From the NCBI GenBank assembly GCA_002352125.1, contig DEHU01000303.1:3200-31092 (forward strand): a stretch of DNA of 27,893 nt, given 5' to 3'. The stretch's first letter is position 1. Each line of letters starts with the position of its first letter. Positions 8,444 to 17,964 of the stretch are shown in pieces. The DNA comes from Competibacteraceae bacterium UBA2792. Lineage in GTDB: Bacteria > Pseudomonadota > Gammaproteobacteria > Competibacterales > Competibacteraceae. A program made the position numbers and the translations under genes. A model generated the notes under the pieces. The model ran no database searches, was not told where the DNA came from, and saw only the letters and a program-made list of their open reading frames with translations.

Positions 8444-10678
8444 CTACTCGGTCACCGCTCCTTGTGGCGACACGGTAATGGTAATGGTCTCAGCACGGAT
8501 TTCCGGACCAACGGTGGTAATGAAGAACTCGACCTTGCTATCACTATCACCGCCAGTGGACGCCCCAGTGTAAAGATCGGCCACCGTGATAGTTAATGCC
8601 GCGATACCGTCCGTACCAGTAACTAACGGATTAGGTGTAAAGGTGGCTGTTGGATTGTGCAAAGCATCGCGGGCGGTGGCCGCAGCCAAGTCGGCTTGAG
8701 CCGCAGTCAAAGCATCCTGCGCGGCGACCAAAGCATCCCGCCACGAGGTGCACCGTGCATCTTCGCTCGTACCTTCTGCTGGAGCAGTTGGACTACAATT
8801 GGCCGGATTGCTCGCTATCGTCGCGCTAACGACCGCCTGCGCTGCCGCTACCGCGTTTTGAGCCGCTATCGCCGCATCATGATCTGGATCGGTAACGACC
8901 ACCTGAACCGACAACTTCTCGGCCGGCAAAGGTGCAGGCGGCGTAGCGCCATCAAACAATTGGACCGTCAGCGTCTTGGTCACGGATTCCCCGACCGGAA
9001 CCTGCAGATTTTGATCGCTGGCGGGAATAACGGTCAGCGTGCTGCCATCCGCGACACCCAAATACCAACTGGTGCATGGATCGCCCGAAACCGTGCTGCC
9101 TAACCTTTCTTTGCCCATAACTGCCCCAACTCTGCCGCCGTTCGCTTCGGCGGTCAGCTTGAAGCACCGGCCCAATTGGGTGCGCGGATAGTTGATGACG
9201 GTCGAAGCGATACCGTCCGCATCGGTTTGTATTGTCACGCCGTTAATATCGTTGGCGACATTACCCGTATAGGGTGGGCATCCAATTGTGTAGGGCACGG
9301 TAAAGCCGGTATCCGTCACGGACCTAAAGGTGTTGAAAACAGCCAGCAGGTGCGCCTGAGATTGGCCGTTAATCAACCAACTACCCTCTTGGCCTACCCC
9401 ACCTTCCAATACCAACTGGCAATTGGTCGTTGCGCCAGCAAGCGAACTGCCACTGGCTGGAGTCGTGAAGGTATTACTGCCTTCCGCCGGATTGCCATCG
9501 TTGCCAGCGATATCGAACGTACCTCGGCCCAGATCGGGATAGCCGGACATTGGGCCATCCATCAGCCGGAAGGTGATCAATTCGCCAGGAGGGGGCGGAT
9601 TGCCGAATTCATCCACTGCCAATACGGTAATCGCGCGAGTGTAGACGGATCCGGTAGCATCGATACTATCGCCAGTTCCTAAAGTCAGCACGTTAGACCT
9701 TGCCACGACTGCGCCCGGATAGGGGCCGGTGAAGGTCAGGGACGCGATTTCGCCGTTGCTGATAGAGAGGGTATCCACATCGGTGACCGGATTTTGAATA
9801 CCGTTATCCACATTGTTGTCGGCCCGGTCCGCGATGGCAGCAATCGCCACGGTACCCGGCTTGTCGCCACTGTGCAGCGATATCTCGGCGATACCATTTA
9901 TGGTTCGCGTATTGACGATTTCGCCTTCTTCGGTCGCGCCCGATATGGAAATTGCAACCAGCTTTTCGCCGCCATTTGGCCGATTCGGCAATAATTGCAA
10001 CCGCAAATTGTTGCCCGTTGGGTTTGGCACCGGCTGCCCGGCATCGTCAAGCACTTGAACCTGGAACCGCTTCACATCGTTTCGACCCTGCCCCGTAATA
10101 TACAAAGGTGACGAGTCAACGATGAAACCTACCAGCGCTGGAATGCCCGTGCTCACACCCGGGCCTACCGTGATCGTCAAATCGGCGACGATCGTTTCAC
10201 CGGTATCCGGATCTTGGGTGGAAGCGCGGAGCACCGCTATGCCCGGCGTGCTAAGCGCATGAAAGTGAGCCGTCACCGTTCCCGAAGTATCTTCGAACGT
10301 GAGCCGCCGAAACGCCAGCGGATTGCCGTCCTCATCCTCGTGCTCGGAGTCGCCATCCAAATAAAACAAAACGCCGCTATCCAGACCGGAGACCACATCG
10401 ATTGCCACGTTTGGCGCCGGAAATATACGGTCGTTTTTCTTGATCTGTACCGTAAGCGTGTTGGTAAACGGTCCCGCCGGATTAGGCCCAGAATTGGTGA
10501 TATTAGTCTGCAAAACGGTTTTATCGGCAGTCAAACTGATTTTCAGAGTATCGGTGCCAGAAAAACCGCCGCCCCCGCCGCCCCCGCCGCAACTCGATAA
10601 TGCTAAACCGAGCAGCAGCAGGGCGAACAATCGGAATATCCCGCCAGTCATCGGAAACACGGAGTGTTCTCCCTTCAT
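8444..10678 (-). CDS. Large Ig-like repeat lipoprotein in the pil operon
   Basis: A 744-residue secreted lipoprotein. The signal peptide ends in a lipobox, LALSSC with Cys30, followed by eight glycines, a flexible tether. The rest is beta-rich with several invasin/Big_1-like Ig modules: phrases such as [31 protein letters not shown] and [14 protein letters not shown] mark domain starts. Between about residues 597 and 675 an Ala-rich helical hairpin interrupts the last domain. Cysteines at about 628 and 643 lie in the hairpin loop and others occur in pairs, fitting disulfides in the periplasm or outside. It begins 33 bases after pilQ with no terminator between and has its own terminator behind, so it belongs to the pilus operon. 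A role in pilus secretion or surface display is inferred from position; no known function. A second ATG nine codons in is also possible as start. Confidence 0.85.
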   Translation of the reverse strand: MKGEHSVFPMTGGIFRLFALLLLGLALSSCGGGGGGGGFSGTDTLKISLTADKTVLQTNITNSGPNPAGPFTNTLTVQIKKNDRIFPAPNVAIDVVSGLDSGVLFYLDGDSEHEDEDGNPLAFRRLTFEDTSGTVTAHFHALSTPGIAVLRASTQDPDTGETIVADLTITVGPGVSTGIPALVGFIVDSSPLYITGQGRNDVKRFQVQVLDDAGQPVPNPTGNNLRLQLLPNRPNGGEKLVAISISGATEEGEIVNTRTINGIAEISLHSGDKPGTVAIAAIADRADNNVDNGIQNPVTDVDTLSISNGEIASLTFTGPYPGAVVARSNVLTLGTGDSIDATGSVYTRAITVLAVDEFGNPPPPGELITFRLMDGPMSGYPDLGRGTFDIAGNDGNPAEGSNTFTTPASGSSLAGATTNCQLVLEGGVGQEGSWLINGQSQAHLLAVFNTFRSVTDTGFTVPYTIGCPPYTGNVANDINGVTIQTDADGIASTVINYPRTQLGRCFKLTAEANGGRVGAVMGKERLGSTVSGDPCTSWYLGVADGSTLTVIPASDQNLQVPVGESVTKTLTVQLFDGATPPAPLPAEKLSVQVVVTDPDHDAAIAAQNAVAAAQAVVSATIASNPANCSPTAPAEGTSEDARCTSWRDALVAAQDALTAAQADLAAATARDALHNPTATFTPNPLVTGTDGIAALTITVADLYTGASTGGDSDSKVEFFITTVGPEIRAETITITVSPQGAVTE

Positions 10679-10711
10679 GGTAAATTTCTTTGGAATTAGG
10701 CAGAGCCAATA

Positions 10712-12955
10712 TCAACGTTCAGCAACTGTGCCGTTCTTCAAGATTTGCGGCGTCACGAAGATCAGCAACTCGCGCTTGGTGTCTGTCTTGTTGGTAGTCC
10801 TAAACAGATAACCCAGCAAGGGGATGTCACCCAACAATGGCGTTTTGCTAACACTATCATTCTTGTTCTGTTCAAAAACGCCGCCCAGAACCACGGTTTC
10901 ACCATTGTTCACCATGACTTGAGTTTCAACCTCGCGTTTGTCGATGGTGGGCTGGGTTCCGGTCGAGGTCGCAACATTGGCGCCTTGCTCGTCCTTGGAA
11001 ACCTTCAGATCCATTCTGATGCGATCATCCGGGGTGATTTGAGGCGTCACTTCCAATTTCAGGAAAGCATCCTTGAACTCCACTTTGGTTCCATCTTGAC
11101 TAACCGTCGCATAAGGAATTTGCCGGCCTTGTAGGATGGTGGCCTTCTTCAAATCCGCCGTCACCACCTTCGGATTTGAAATAACTTCACCCTGACCTTC
11201 CGCCTGCAATGCGGATAGTTCCAAATCGACCAGATAGTCGGAGCCTAAAATCGCAAAAGCCAAACTGGTACCAGCCACCGGCAAATTCACGCCCAAGCGT
11301 TGATTGAGCGCCGGAATTTGCGTCGGGAAAGGCTGGCCAGTACTCTGTAGATTACTCAAGGCGCTATTGACAATCGCGCTGGTGCCGGCCGACGTTCCGC
11401 TAACGGTGGCGATACCATCGTTACCGTTCTTGCCCACTCCGGTCACTCCAAAGCGAACCCCTAAATCCCGGCTGAAATCATTACTCGCAATCACGACCCG
11501 GGAATCGATCATCACCTGGCGAGCTGGCATATCGAGCTTCGTCACCAAATCGCGAACTTCGGCGATCTTATCGGGAACATCTTTGATGATCAACGTGTTG
11601 GTTCGCTCGTCCACGGCGACATCGCCGCGCGGCGACAACATGCTTTGCCCCTTTTCGCCGGCCGATTTCAACAAATCCTTCAGATCGGCCGCCTTAGCAT
11701 AATTGACCTGGATAATCTCGGTACGCAGCGGGATCAATTCCTGTACTGTCTTGCGTGACTCCAGATCCAATTTCTCGCGAGCCGCGACTTCTTCGGTTGG
11801 TGCAATGAAAATCACGTTGCCGTTTTGCCGCATGGTGAGACCCTTGGTACGCAGGATAATATCCAGTGCCTGATCCCAGGGTACGTTCTGCAAGCGCAAG
11901 GTTAGGTTCCCCTTGACGCTATCGCTGACCACGATGTTCAAACCGGTGAAATCCGCCAAAATCTGCAGGATCGCCCGCACTTCGATATCTTGAAAGTTCA
12001 ACGACAGCAAGTCGCCTTTGTATTTTTTCTTGGACGGATCGAACATCGCCTCCTTTTCTTCCTCTTCAGGAGTCTTCTGTGGAGGACGAATTTCTATCAC
12101 GTACAGATCGTTGGCTTGATAGGCCAGATACTCGAACGGAGGATTGGGCTGGATATTCAGCCGAGCGTTGCCCCCACGATTTAGCGCTTCCACGGTCGTG
12201 ACCGGGGTGGCAAAATCGGTCACGTCCAATCGTCGTTGCTGACCGCGCGGCAGGGTCGCGCTCTGAAAATCGGCAATGATCTGGTTGCCTTCCTGCCTGA
12301 CATCCACAGGAATACCGGCATTGGACAGCTTGACCGTGATCACGCCCTGTCCGGCCGGGCCTCTTTTAAAACCGACATCGCTGACAGTGCGCGGCGTCGT
12401 AACCGGCGCTTCGGCCCGCCGCGATGACGCTGCGGTCGCCACCGAGGTAACCGGACTCGCCGCTGGCGTCTTGGCAGACGTCGCCCCAGCATTGTCCAAG
12501 GTCAACAATACCGAATCGCCTTGTACCTGCACGTTGTACGGCACAAGCCGGCTGAGATTGAGCGATGCGCGAGTTCGATCACTCCCTTCCAGCACGCTGA
12601 TCCTGTCGGCCACCCCGACGTTAATAGATTGTTGTCGCGCACTCAATCCGTTGCGAGTGTCCAAGAAATCCAGCACGATTCGCGCCGGCTCGTTGATGGT
12701 AAAACTGCTCGGCGGACCTTTGGGAGTCCCCGACAACCGGAACCTGATCTGTAGACGGTTGCCCGCCAAAGGACTGATATCCACCGCCTGTAGCACCGGC
12801 TGCCGCTCGGCATCGGCCGCTACTGCCGCCGGATTCCACCCTCCCGTCAGCACCAATCCTAAGACCAGCATCACCATCGCCGGCAACCATCGCGGCAGCC
12901 ACCTTCCGCCCGACCGCTGGTCATGTTGGCCTTCGCTTGTGGACCTGCTTGTCAT
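10712..12955 (-). CDS. pilQ: Type IV pilus outer-membrane secretin
   Basis: Forms the gated outer-membrane ring through which the type IV pilus passes. The 747-residue protein has a signal-like hydrophobic segment (WLPAMVMLVLGLVLTGG), two AMIN domains that bind peptidoglycan (VLQAVDISPLAGNRL and VSDVGFKRGPAGQG regions), the STN/N0 domain (LSLNFQDIEVRAILQILADFTG), an N1 domain (IIQVNYAKAADLKDLLK), and the C-terminal secretin barrel with VISNPKVVT and a VVLGGVF...TPLLGDIPLLGYLFR signature. The start at 12955 has a GAGGGGGA site; a longer in-frame start overlapping pilP is less likely. It follows pilP by 16 bases. Confidence 0.97.
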   Translation of the reverse strand: MTSRSTSEGQHDQRSGGRWLPRWLPAMVMLVLGLVLTGGWNPAAVAADAERQPVLQAVDISPLAGNRLQIRFRLSGTPKGPPSSFTINEPARIVLDFLDTRNGLSARQQSINVGVADRISVLEGSDRTRASLNLSRLVPYNVQVQGDSVLLTLDNAGATSAKTPAASPVTSVATAASSRRAEAPVTTPRTVSDVGFKRGPAGQGVITVKLSNAGIPVDVRQEGNQIIADFQSATLPRGQQRRLDVTDFATPVTTVEALNRGGNARLNIQPNPPFEYLAYQANDLYVIEIRPPQKTPEEEEKEAMFDPSKKKYKGDLLSLNFQDIEVRAILQILADFTGLNIVVSDSVKGNLTLRLQNVPWDQALDIILRTKGLTMRQNGNVIFIAPTEEVAAREKLDLESRKTVQELIPLRTEIIQVNYAKAADLKDLLKSAGEKGQSMLSPRGDVAVDERTNTLIIKDVPDKIAEVRDLVTKLDMPARQVMIDSRVVIASNDFSRDLGVRFGVTGVGKNGNDGIATVSGTSAGTSAIVNSALSNLQSTGQPFPTQIPALNQRLGVNLPVAGTSLAFAILGSDYLVDLELSALQAEGQGEVISNPKVVTADLKKATILQGRQIPYATVSQDGTKVEFKDAFLKLEVTPQITPDDRIRMDLKVSKDEQGANVATSTGTQPTIDKREVETQVMVNNGETVVLGGVFEQNKNDSVSKTPLLGDIPLLGYLFRTTNKTDTKRELLIFVTPQILKNGTVAER

Positions 12956-12971
12956 GACACTTCCCCCTCGA

Positions 12972-13565
12972 TCATTGGGTAAGCGACAGGAACGCATCCC
13001 GTTCCTGCCAGCGTCCGGGCCCATCCGGAACGATCTCCTTCAGATCAACCCGTTGCTCCGTAACGTTGATAATCTTGCCGTGGTTGGTACCCAAGTAATT
13101 GTTTTTCTGAACCCGATGCACGACGCCATCGGGAGCCAAAACCAGCGCCCACAATTCGGGGCCGCCACCCATACGAAAAGTGCCCATCATCTTGAGCGAA
13201 CCCAGCGTGTATTTTTCGAGCTCCTCCCGTACCCTGTTGGGATCGGGCCGAACACCGGTATAACCGCCGCCCTGTGCCGTCGCTGCTTCCTGGGTTAACT
13301 CCAGTTCCTCCTCTTGCGCAAACGGCGCTACGAGGAACGGATCTTTGATTCCCTGAGCAGTATAGGTAAACGGCGTGTATGGCTTGATTTCCGGCGGTGG
13401 ATCGGGCTTTTTGATCGGCGTGTCGCGCTTGGTTTTTTCCACGAATTGTTGCAAGTCGGTCAGATCTCGCTGCGCGCATCCTGCTAGCGCAGCCAGTACC
13501 ACGCCCAGCAACAAAGCACTCTGCACGGATGTCACAACCGAACCCGGACGAAGATGCGCGCTCAT
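12972..13565 (-). CDS. pilP: Type IV pilus inner-membrane lipoprotein
   Basis: A 197-residue lipoprotein that links the PilN-PilO inner-membrane complex to the PilQ secretin. The lipobox is LAALAGC (Cys29 region), then a proline-rich linker (KKPDPPPEIKPYTPF) and the small beta domain containing LGSLKMMGTF, VVHRVQKNNYLGTNHGKI and DLKEIVPDG, typical of PilP. Its ATG overlaps the pilO stop codon (ATGA), indicating translational coupling. Length is slightly above the usual 175. Confidence 0.95.
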   Translation of the reverse strand: MSAHLRPGSVVTSVQSALLLGVVLAALAGCAQRDLTDLQQFVEKTKRDTPIKKPDPPPEIKPYTPFTYTAQGIKDPFLVAPFAQEEELELTQEAATAQGGGYTGVRPDPNRVREELEKYTLGSLKMMGTFRMGGGPELWALVLAPDGVVHRVQKNNYLGTNHGKIINVTEQRVDLKEIVPDGPGRWQERDAFLSLTQ

Positions 13566-14239
13566 TTCTTGGCAGCCCCCTTCTTCCCTTGCTGTTGGCT
13601 ACCCGCAACCGAACTACCGCCTTCATCCATATAGCGATACGTCTGCAGGGTTGCCTGAATGCTCAACTGTCCCGGCTTCTCTCCTTTATCGGCTTTCGTT
13701 CCTTTGGCAGCACTGATAGGACTCGCCAACGTTGCGCTTTCCAAAGTCACAATACGCGGTAAGGCTGCAACTCCACTCACGAAAGCGCCAAACTGATGGT
13801 AGGTCCCCCGCGCTTTGATGGTAATCGGTTTGGCAGCATAAAAATCCCGCGGTTGCTCAGGTTCGGGTTTGAACAACTCGAACTCCAACCCATTTTTTTT
13901 GCCGGTATCGGATACGTTTTCCAGCAATTCCGGCATTTCGGTACCGGTTGGCAATTGCCGCAACATGACCTGCAGATCCGCCTCCATCTGCTTGAGTTGC
14001 ATCCGGAACGATTCCAGGTTGGCCGCCACACGCTGCTTTTCGATAAAATCCTGTCTCAGTTGCTGTTCTTCGCGAGTTGCCTGATCCAATGCCTCAAGCT
14101 GGTCGTTGGTAAAAAAATAGTATCCTCCCCCCAACACAGCGGCGATGGTCAAGACCACAAGCACCAGCTTGCCCGCCAGCGGCCAATCACCCGCCTCCCG
14201 CAAATCGAAATCGCTGAGGTTGATCTCGGATAGATTCAT
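13562..14239 (-). CDS. pilO: Type IV pilus assembly protein
   Basis: A 225-residue inner-membrane protein that pairs with PilN. It has a short cytoplasmic N-terminus (MNLSEINLSDFDLREAGDWP), one membrane helix (about residues 23-43, KLVLVVLTIAAVLGGGYYF), a periplasmic coiled coil (about 50-95) and a ferredoxin-like C-terminal domain with RGTYHQFGAFVSGVAALPRIV. The tail is unusually long and Gly/Lys-rich, ending in QQQGKKGAAKK. Overlaps the pilN stop and pilP start by four bases each. Confidence 0.95.
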   Translation of the reverse strand: MNLSEINLSDFDLREAGDWPLAGKLVLVVLTIAAVLGGGYYFFTNDQLEALDQATREEQQLRQDFIEKQRVAANLESFRMQLKQMEADLQVMLRQLPTGTEMPELLENVSDTGKKNGLEFELFKPEPEQPRDFYAAKPITIKARGTYHQFGAFVSGVAALPRIVTLESATLASPISAAKGTKADKGEKPGQLSIQATLQTYRYMDEGGSSVAGSQQQGKKGAAKK

Positions 14240-14808
14240 GTCTTGCCCTCCGAACCCGCTTGATTTCCTTCTAGCTTGAGCGGAACGATCAACTCGAATA
14301 CCCTCGCTTGCACGCTGCCTACGTTCTTGGTTTCGATCACCTGTAAGGCTGGCTCGCCAAACAGATTAGCATCCCGGATGCTGCGCATGAAATCGGAAAT
14401 AACGTTGTCGGAACGGGCGATGCCGCTAAGAGTCACTTGATTACTGACGGTCTTGAAACCGGTCAGGTAAATATCCTGTGGAATCAATCGAACGAGTTCG
14501 TCCAGCATCCGCACCATACCGGGACGGCTCGTCTGTAGCTTTTGGATGACGTTCAGACGCTCAACCAACCGATTTTTGGTCTTCTGCAACTCCTGCAGCT
14601 CCTCAGCTGCTTTCTTGAGACGGGCGATCTCACCGCGCAGATAATTGTTGCGCTCCTGCTGGTACTCGATGCGATTGGCGATCTCGGTGTACACCAGAAA
14701 TACGATTCCCGCTGCGACTAACGCCGCTGCGACCAGCATCGAGATCAACTCGCGCTGCCGCTGAGCGTGGCGTGCCTCTCGCCAAGGCAATAAATTGATG
14801 CGCGTCAT
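14236..14808 (-). CDS. pilN: Type IV pilus assembly protein
   Basis: A 190-residue bitopic inner-membrane protein. The conserved N-terminal INLLPWRE at residues 4-11 is the peptide that binds the cytoplasmic PilM ring. A membrane helix (about 23-43), a coiled coil (about 48-85) and a periplasmic fold with LDELVRLIPQDIYLTGF follow, all as in PilN. It starts one base after the pilM stop codon and overlaps pilO by ATGA. Confidence 0.95.
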   Translation of the reverse strand: MTRINLLPWREARHAQRQRELISMLVAAALVAAGIVFLVYTEIANRIEYQQERNNYLRGEIARLKKAAEELQELQKTKNRLVERLNVIQKLQTSRPGMVRMLDELVRLIPQDIYLTGFKTVSNQVTLSGIARSDNVISDFMRSIRDANLFGEPALQVIETKNVGSVQARVFELIVPLKLEGNQAGSEGKT

Positions 14809-14809
14809 A

Positions 14810-15910
14810 TCAGTCGAAGCTCCTTAGGGCCAGCCCACCGGCAACCATCAACAACGGCGCATCGCGCAACAAAGCGCTGCTGTTCACCTTCACGGCGCTG
14901 CCCATGCTTTTGAAGGGACTGGCAACAACCGTAGTAATGCCCAGCAAGTCCGCGACCACCCGGTCTAACCCCATGATCATGGCGCCACCGCCAACGAGAA
15001 CAATAGTATCTACATTATAGCGGCCCGAAACATACTGGTCGGAGGAAAAAAAGAATTGCAATCCATGTCCGATCTGCTCAGCCAGCATCTGTTTGAATGG
15101 TTCCAGGAGCATGGCAGAGAAATCGTCGGCCACTTGTCCGGAACGTTTCATTTGCTCGGCTTGCTCCCTTGGCACGCCATAAGACTCAGCGATCTGCACG
15201 GTAAGCTGGTCGACACCGAAGCCTTGTTCGCGAGTAAATATGACTCTATCTTGCTGTAATATATACAAATTAGTGATAGTGGCGCCGATGTCCACCAACG
15301 CCGTTAAGCCTTCCCGCCCTTTGGACAAACTAACGCCGCTCTCGCCGCTCGCTTTCGGCAGGCTATCCATCAGCAACCGGAACATGTTTTCCAGGGCGTA
15401 AACCTCTACATCCACAATCACCGGAACCAACCCGGCTTCCTTGAGAGCAGCTTCCCGGGTATCCACGTTCTCCCGGCGGGAAGCGACCAGCATGACATCT
15501 TGCATCTCGCTATTGGCTTGAGATGGCCCTTTGACTTCGAAATCCAGATACACCTCCTCGACGGGATACGGAATGTACTGGGATGCCTCGATCGACATGT
15601 TGACTTCGATGTCGCTCTCTTTGAAATCGGCCGGCATCGGTACGGCGCGCGTAATCACGCTGGAGGTGGGCACAGCGACGGCCGCACGGCGCAACCGGGT
15701 ACCGGATTTGCGCCATGCTCGCTTGATCGCTTCTCCCACCTCGCCAGGATCGGTAAGATTGCGGTCTTCCATCATGCCTTCGCCTAGCGGTTCGATGGCG
15801 AAGGCCTCGACCCGAAACCGCTGCCCGGAACGGCTCAGCTCGATCAGCTTGATCGCCGACGGACTGATATCGATGCCCAGAATGGGTTCTTTACGCTTGA
15901 ACAGAGCCAA
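14810..15910 (-). CDS. pilM: Type IV pilus actin-like ATPase
   Basis: A 366-residue actin-like cytoplasmic protein that binds the PilN tail and connects the pilus motor to the envelope complex. Family marks are ILGIDISPSAIKLIELS at the N-terminus, the second phosphate region ALVDIGATITNLYI, and a C-terminal TIVLVGGGAMI. The start appears to be TTG at 15910 (MALFKRKEP), six bases after GGGAG; no ATG is available nearby, and an upstream TTG overlaps the binding site. First gene of the pilMNOPQ operon. Its promoter must lie in the 232 bases shared with the divergent gene at 16143. Confidence 0.94.
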   Translation of the reverse strand: MALFKRKEPILGIDISPSAIKLIELSRSGQRFRVEAFAIEPLGEGMMEDRNLTDPGEVGEAIKRAWRKSGTRLRRAAVAVPTSSVITRAVPMPADFKESDIEVNMSIEASQYIPYPVEEVYLDFEVKGPSQANSEMQDVMLVASRRENVDTREAALKEAGLVPVIVDVEVYALENMFRLLMDSLPKASGESGVSLSKGREGLTALVDIGATITNLYILQQDRVIFTREQGFGVDQLTVQIAESYGVPREQAEQMKRSGQVADDFSAMLLEPFKQMLAEQIGHGLQFFFSSDQYVSGRYNVDTIVLVGGGAMIMGLDRVVADLLGITTVVASPFKSMGSAVKVNSSALLRDAPLLMVAGGLALRSFD

Positions 15911-16142
15911 TGTACGCTCCCTCAACTAATTCGGATTGGACGAATCAAACGCACCCCGTGAATATAGCAAACAACCAAGGCCAAGAGCCCGAGAAGTTTC
16001 GCCCCATCTCGAAGATAATGCCAAGCTAGCCAGTTTGGGCCTGCTTGGAGGCTTCCGATCCCGCCCCGGAGCATAGCCGATCCGGTTCGAAGTCGGGCCA
16101 CATCCTCGCCATCGGCCACCACCGCACCGCTGGAGTTTATTC

Positions 16143-16757
16143 ATGGCACGCCACCACCGCGACTACCGCCGACTCAAAACTCTGCTGGCTCAGGAATGCG
16201 CCCGGCTCATGGCTGAGGAAGGAATTCGGGACTTCCGTACCGCCAAACGAAAAGCGGCCCTGCATTTGGCGGTGACCGACAAAGCCGCTCTGCCCGATAA
16301 CGCCGAAATCGAACGAGCCTTGATCGACCATCAACGGTTGTTCCACGCCGAGCATCAAGCCTCTCGCTTGCTCGGTCTACGGAAAATTGCCCTGGAAGCC
16401 ATGCGCTTCTTGGCAAATTTCCGCCCCAAGTTAGTCGGATCGGTGCTGAACGGTACCGCCGGCCCCCACGCCGATATCCAACTTCACCTGTTCGCCGACA
16501 CCCCCAAAGACATTTTGTTGTTTTTGATGGAGCATCACATTCCCTTCGAAACCTCGGAACGCCGCCTCAAACTGGCTAACGGCGACCACGTTTGTTTACC
16601 AGTCTTTCGTTTTGGGGCTGGCGATGCTTGCATCGACCTCACGATCTTCAGGCTTCTGGCCGAACGGGAGGCGCCACGCAGCCCGGTTGACGGCCGGCCT
16701 CTGCGGCGGGCTGGTCCGGCCGAAGTGCAAGCGTTGCTGGCTACAGACCGTTCTTGA
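16143..16757 (+). CDS. Conserved nucleotidyltransferase-like protein
   Basis: A 204-residue soluble protein of no assigned function. The first 90 residues are helical and basic. Residues 98-117 read VGSVLNGTAGPHADIQLHLF, a G-S-x(3)-G-T-x(5)-D-x-x-L pattern like the active-site strand of the nucleotidyltransferase fold (GSxxxGT with acidic metal ligands), though the second acid after Asp111 is not in the classic D-x-D position. Another acidic strand, ACIDLTIFRL, lies near residue 163. The start has TGGAG seven bases upstream. It is divergent from pilM. Homologues in gammaproteobacteria are, as remembered, mostly called hypothetical or mislabelled; function here is inference. Confidence 0.8.
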   Translation: MARHHRDYRRLKTLLAQECARLMAEEGIRDFRTAKRKAALHLAVTDKAALPDNAEIERALIDHQRLFHAEHQASRLLGLRKIALEAMRFLANFRPKLVGSVLNGTAGPHADIQLHLFADTPKDILLFLMEHHIPFETSERRLKLANGDHVCLPVFRFGAGDACIDLTIFRLLAEREAPRSPVDGRPLRRAGPAEVQALLATDRS

Positions 16758-16909
16758 ACGTTTGCCGATTTTATGTGGCATATCGTTGTTGCCATCCTAG
16801 CGATCAGCTATCCGCGCTTCGCATATCGCGAGCCGCGAGCGACCTCCATCTCGGCCGGCAATCTCTCCGAATCGGCCCGCCTGTCCGCAACCACCGCCTC
16901 CAGTCCCGC

Positions 16910-17182
16910 TCAAATTTTGGCCGCGTTGCTCGGGTGAGTATCGACAAAGTGTTTCAGAACTAGCTTCAACTGCAGAACTTTTTGTGCGTATCCGTGCCGC
17001 CGCGCTTCTTCGATATCATCCAAAATGATGCGCTTGATCATCGGGATACCTGCAGGAGTGTGGACCAGATAACTGCCCATTTCCAAAGCCGCCATCTCCG
17101 GCAAACGCTCGTGTTGGGCGATAGCCTCGACTTCTTCCTCGGTCAAATCGCTTAGCTCCACACAATCTTCGTACGTCAACAT
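16910..17182 (-). CDS. Small conserved protein of unknown function
   Basis: A 90-residue acidic, helical cytoplasmic protein beginning MLTYEDCVELSDLTEEEVEA, with a middle part GSYLVHTPAGIPMIKRIILDDIEEA and a conserved-looking LKLVLKHFVDTHP near the end. A clear GGGAG site stands seven bases before the ATG, and codon use resembles its neighbours, so it is very likely a real gene. No enzymatic motif or metal site is visible. Proteins of this kind are recalled in other gammaproteobacteria without function. It stands alone on the minus strand between two plus-strand genes. Confidence 0.8.
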   Translation of the reverse strand: MLTYEDCVELSDLTEEEVEAIAQHERLPEMAALEMGSYLVHTPAGIPMIKRIILDDIEEARRHGYAQKVLQLKLVLKHFVDTHPSNAAKI

Positions 17183-17712
17183 AAGATTTCTCCCAAGGTA
17201 TCGATGATCTTAAAACATCTGGCCGCTGCCAAAACAACGCGTCACCGGCCCGATCAGTGTGTTCTTCACGCTCAATTAAAGGTTAAACTTGGCACCCCGT
17301 CCAGACAAGAACACCCAGATTATTTTATGTTTATTCTCACTTAACGCTTCCGCAAAACCACGGCAACGAAAAACGACGCTCATCTTTGTCGAGACCTCGC
17401 CGCATCGCGACGAAAGCTGCCAGAATCGAAAAATCAACATCTACAACTGATGGTTTCGGCGAACGATTTTCGCCTGAATCGCTGTCCAGTCTTCGGAGAC
17501 TACCGCCTTTGCTGGTCCAGAAAGCATAGGATCATCGCGGCAAAATTCGGACGATTTAACCGCCCCTCTCGCCATCGAGCGACGCCATCGGTTCCGATGA
17601 CTCGATTGTTCATGGATTTGCTCTGCCTCGGCGCGTTATCATGGGCAGGTGTTTTAAGCGTTTTAGTTTTAATAGTATCGTCATCGCCAGCGACCGTCAC
17701 CGCAAATCGCTC
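17183..17712. other. 530-base intergenic region
   Basis: This stretch between the divergent 90-aa gene and the DUF1289 gene holds no recognisable gene; short open frames on both strands lack ribosome binding sites or motifs. Presumed promoters for both neighbours lie here but none is clear enough to place. No terminator-like hairpin or repeat was noted. Confidence 0.4.
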
Positions 17713-17928
17713 ATGCCCCTCGACAACCCTTGCGCATCTAACGATCCACCGTCTCCCTGCGTCGGAATCTGCGTCATCAACCCGCAAACCCAACTGTGCG
17801 ATGGCTGCCTTCGTACCCTGGATGAAATTGCCGCGTGGTGGGACTACGACCCCACGCAAAAATACGCGGTACTAGCCGAGCTGGAAGGCCGCTTGGCGCG
17901 TATCGTAGACGGCACTTTCTTCGACTGA
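17713..17928 (+). CDS. DUF1289 cysteine-rich small protein
   Basis: A 71-residue protein with the DUF1289 signature: four cysteines at 16, 20, 29 and 32 in SPCVGICVINPQTQLCDGC, followed by LRTLDEIAAWW. The arrangement suggests a metal or iron-sulfur site, as assumed for the family (E. coli YdhL is a member), but no function is established. The start at 17713 matches the family N-terminus; the ribosome binding site is poor and an upstream ATG at 17641 would give 95 residues. It is 36 bases ahead of the DUF2889 gene. Confidence 0.83.
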   Translation: MPLDNPCASNDPPSPCVGICVINPQTQLCDGCLRTLDEIAAWWDYDPTQKYAVLAELEGRLARIVDGTFFD

Positions 17929-17964
17929 CGACATATCGACCACTACGTTACGCTAGAGAATTTT

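Noticed and set aside
10567..10590. GC-rich microsatellite-like run in the lipoprotein gene
   Set aside because: It encodes the Gly8 tether with mixed glycine codons; not a pure homopolymer, so phase variation is not supported.
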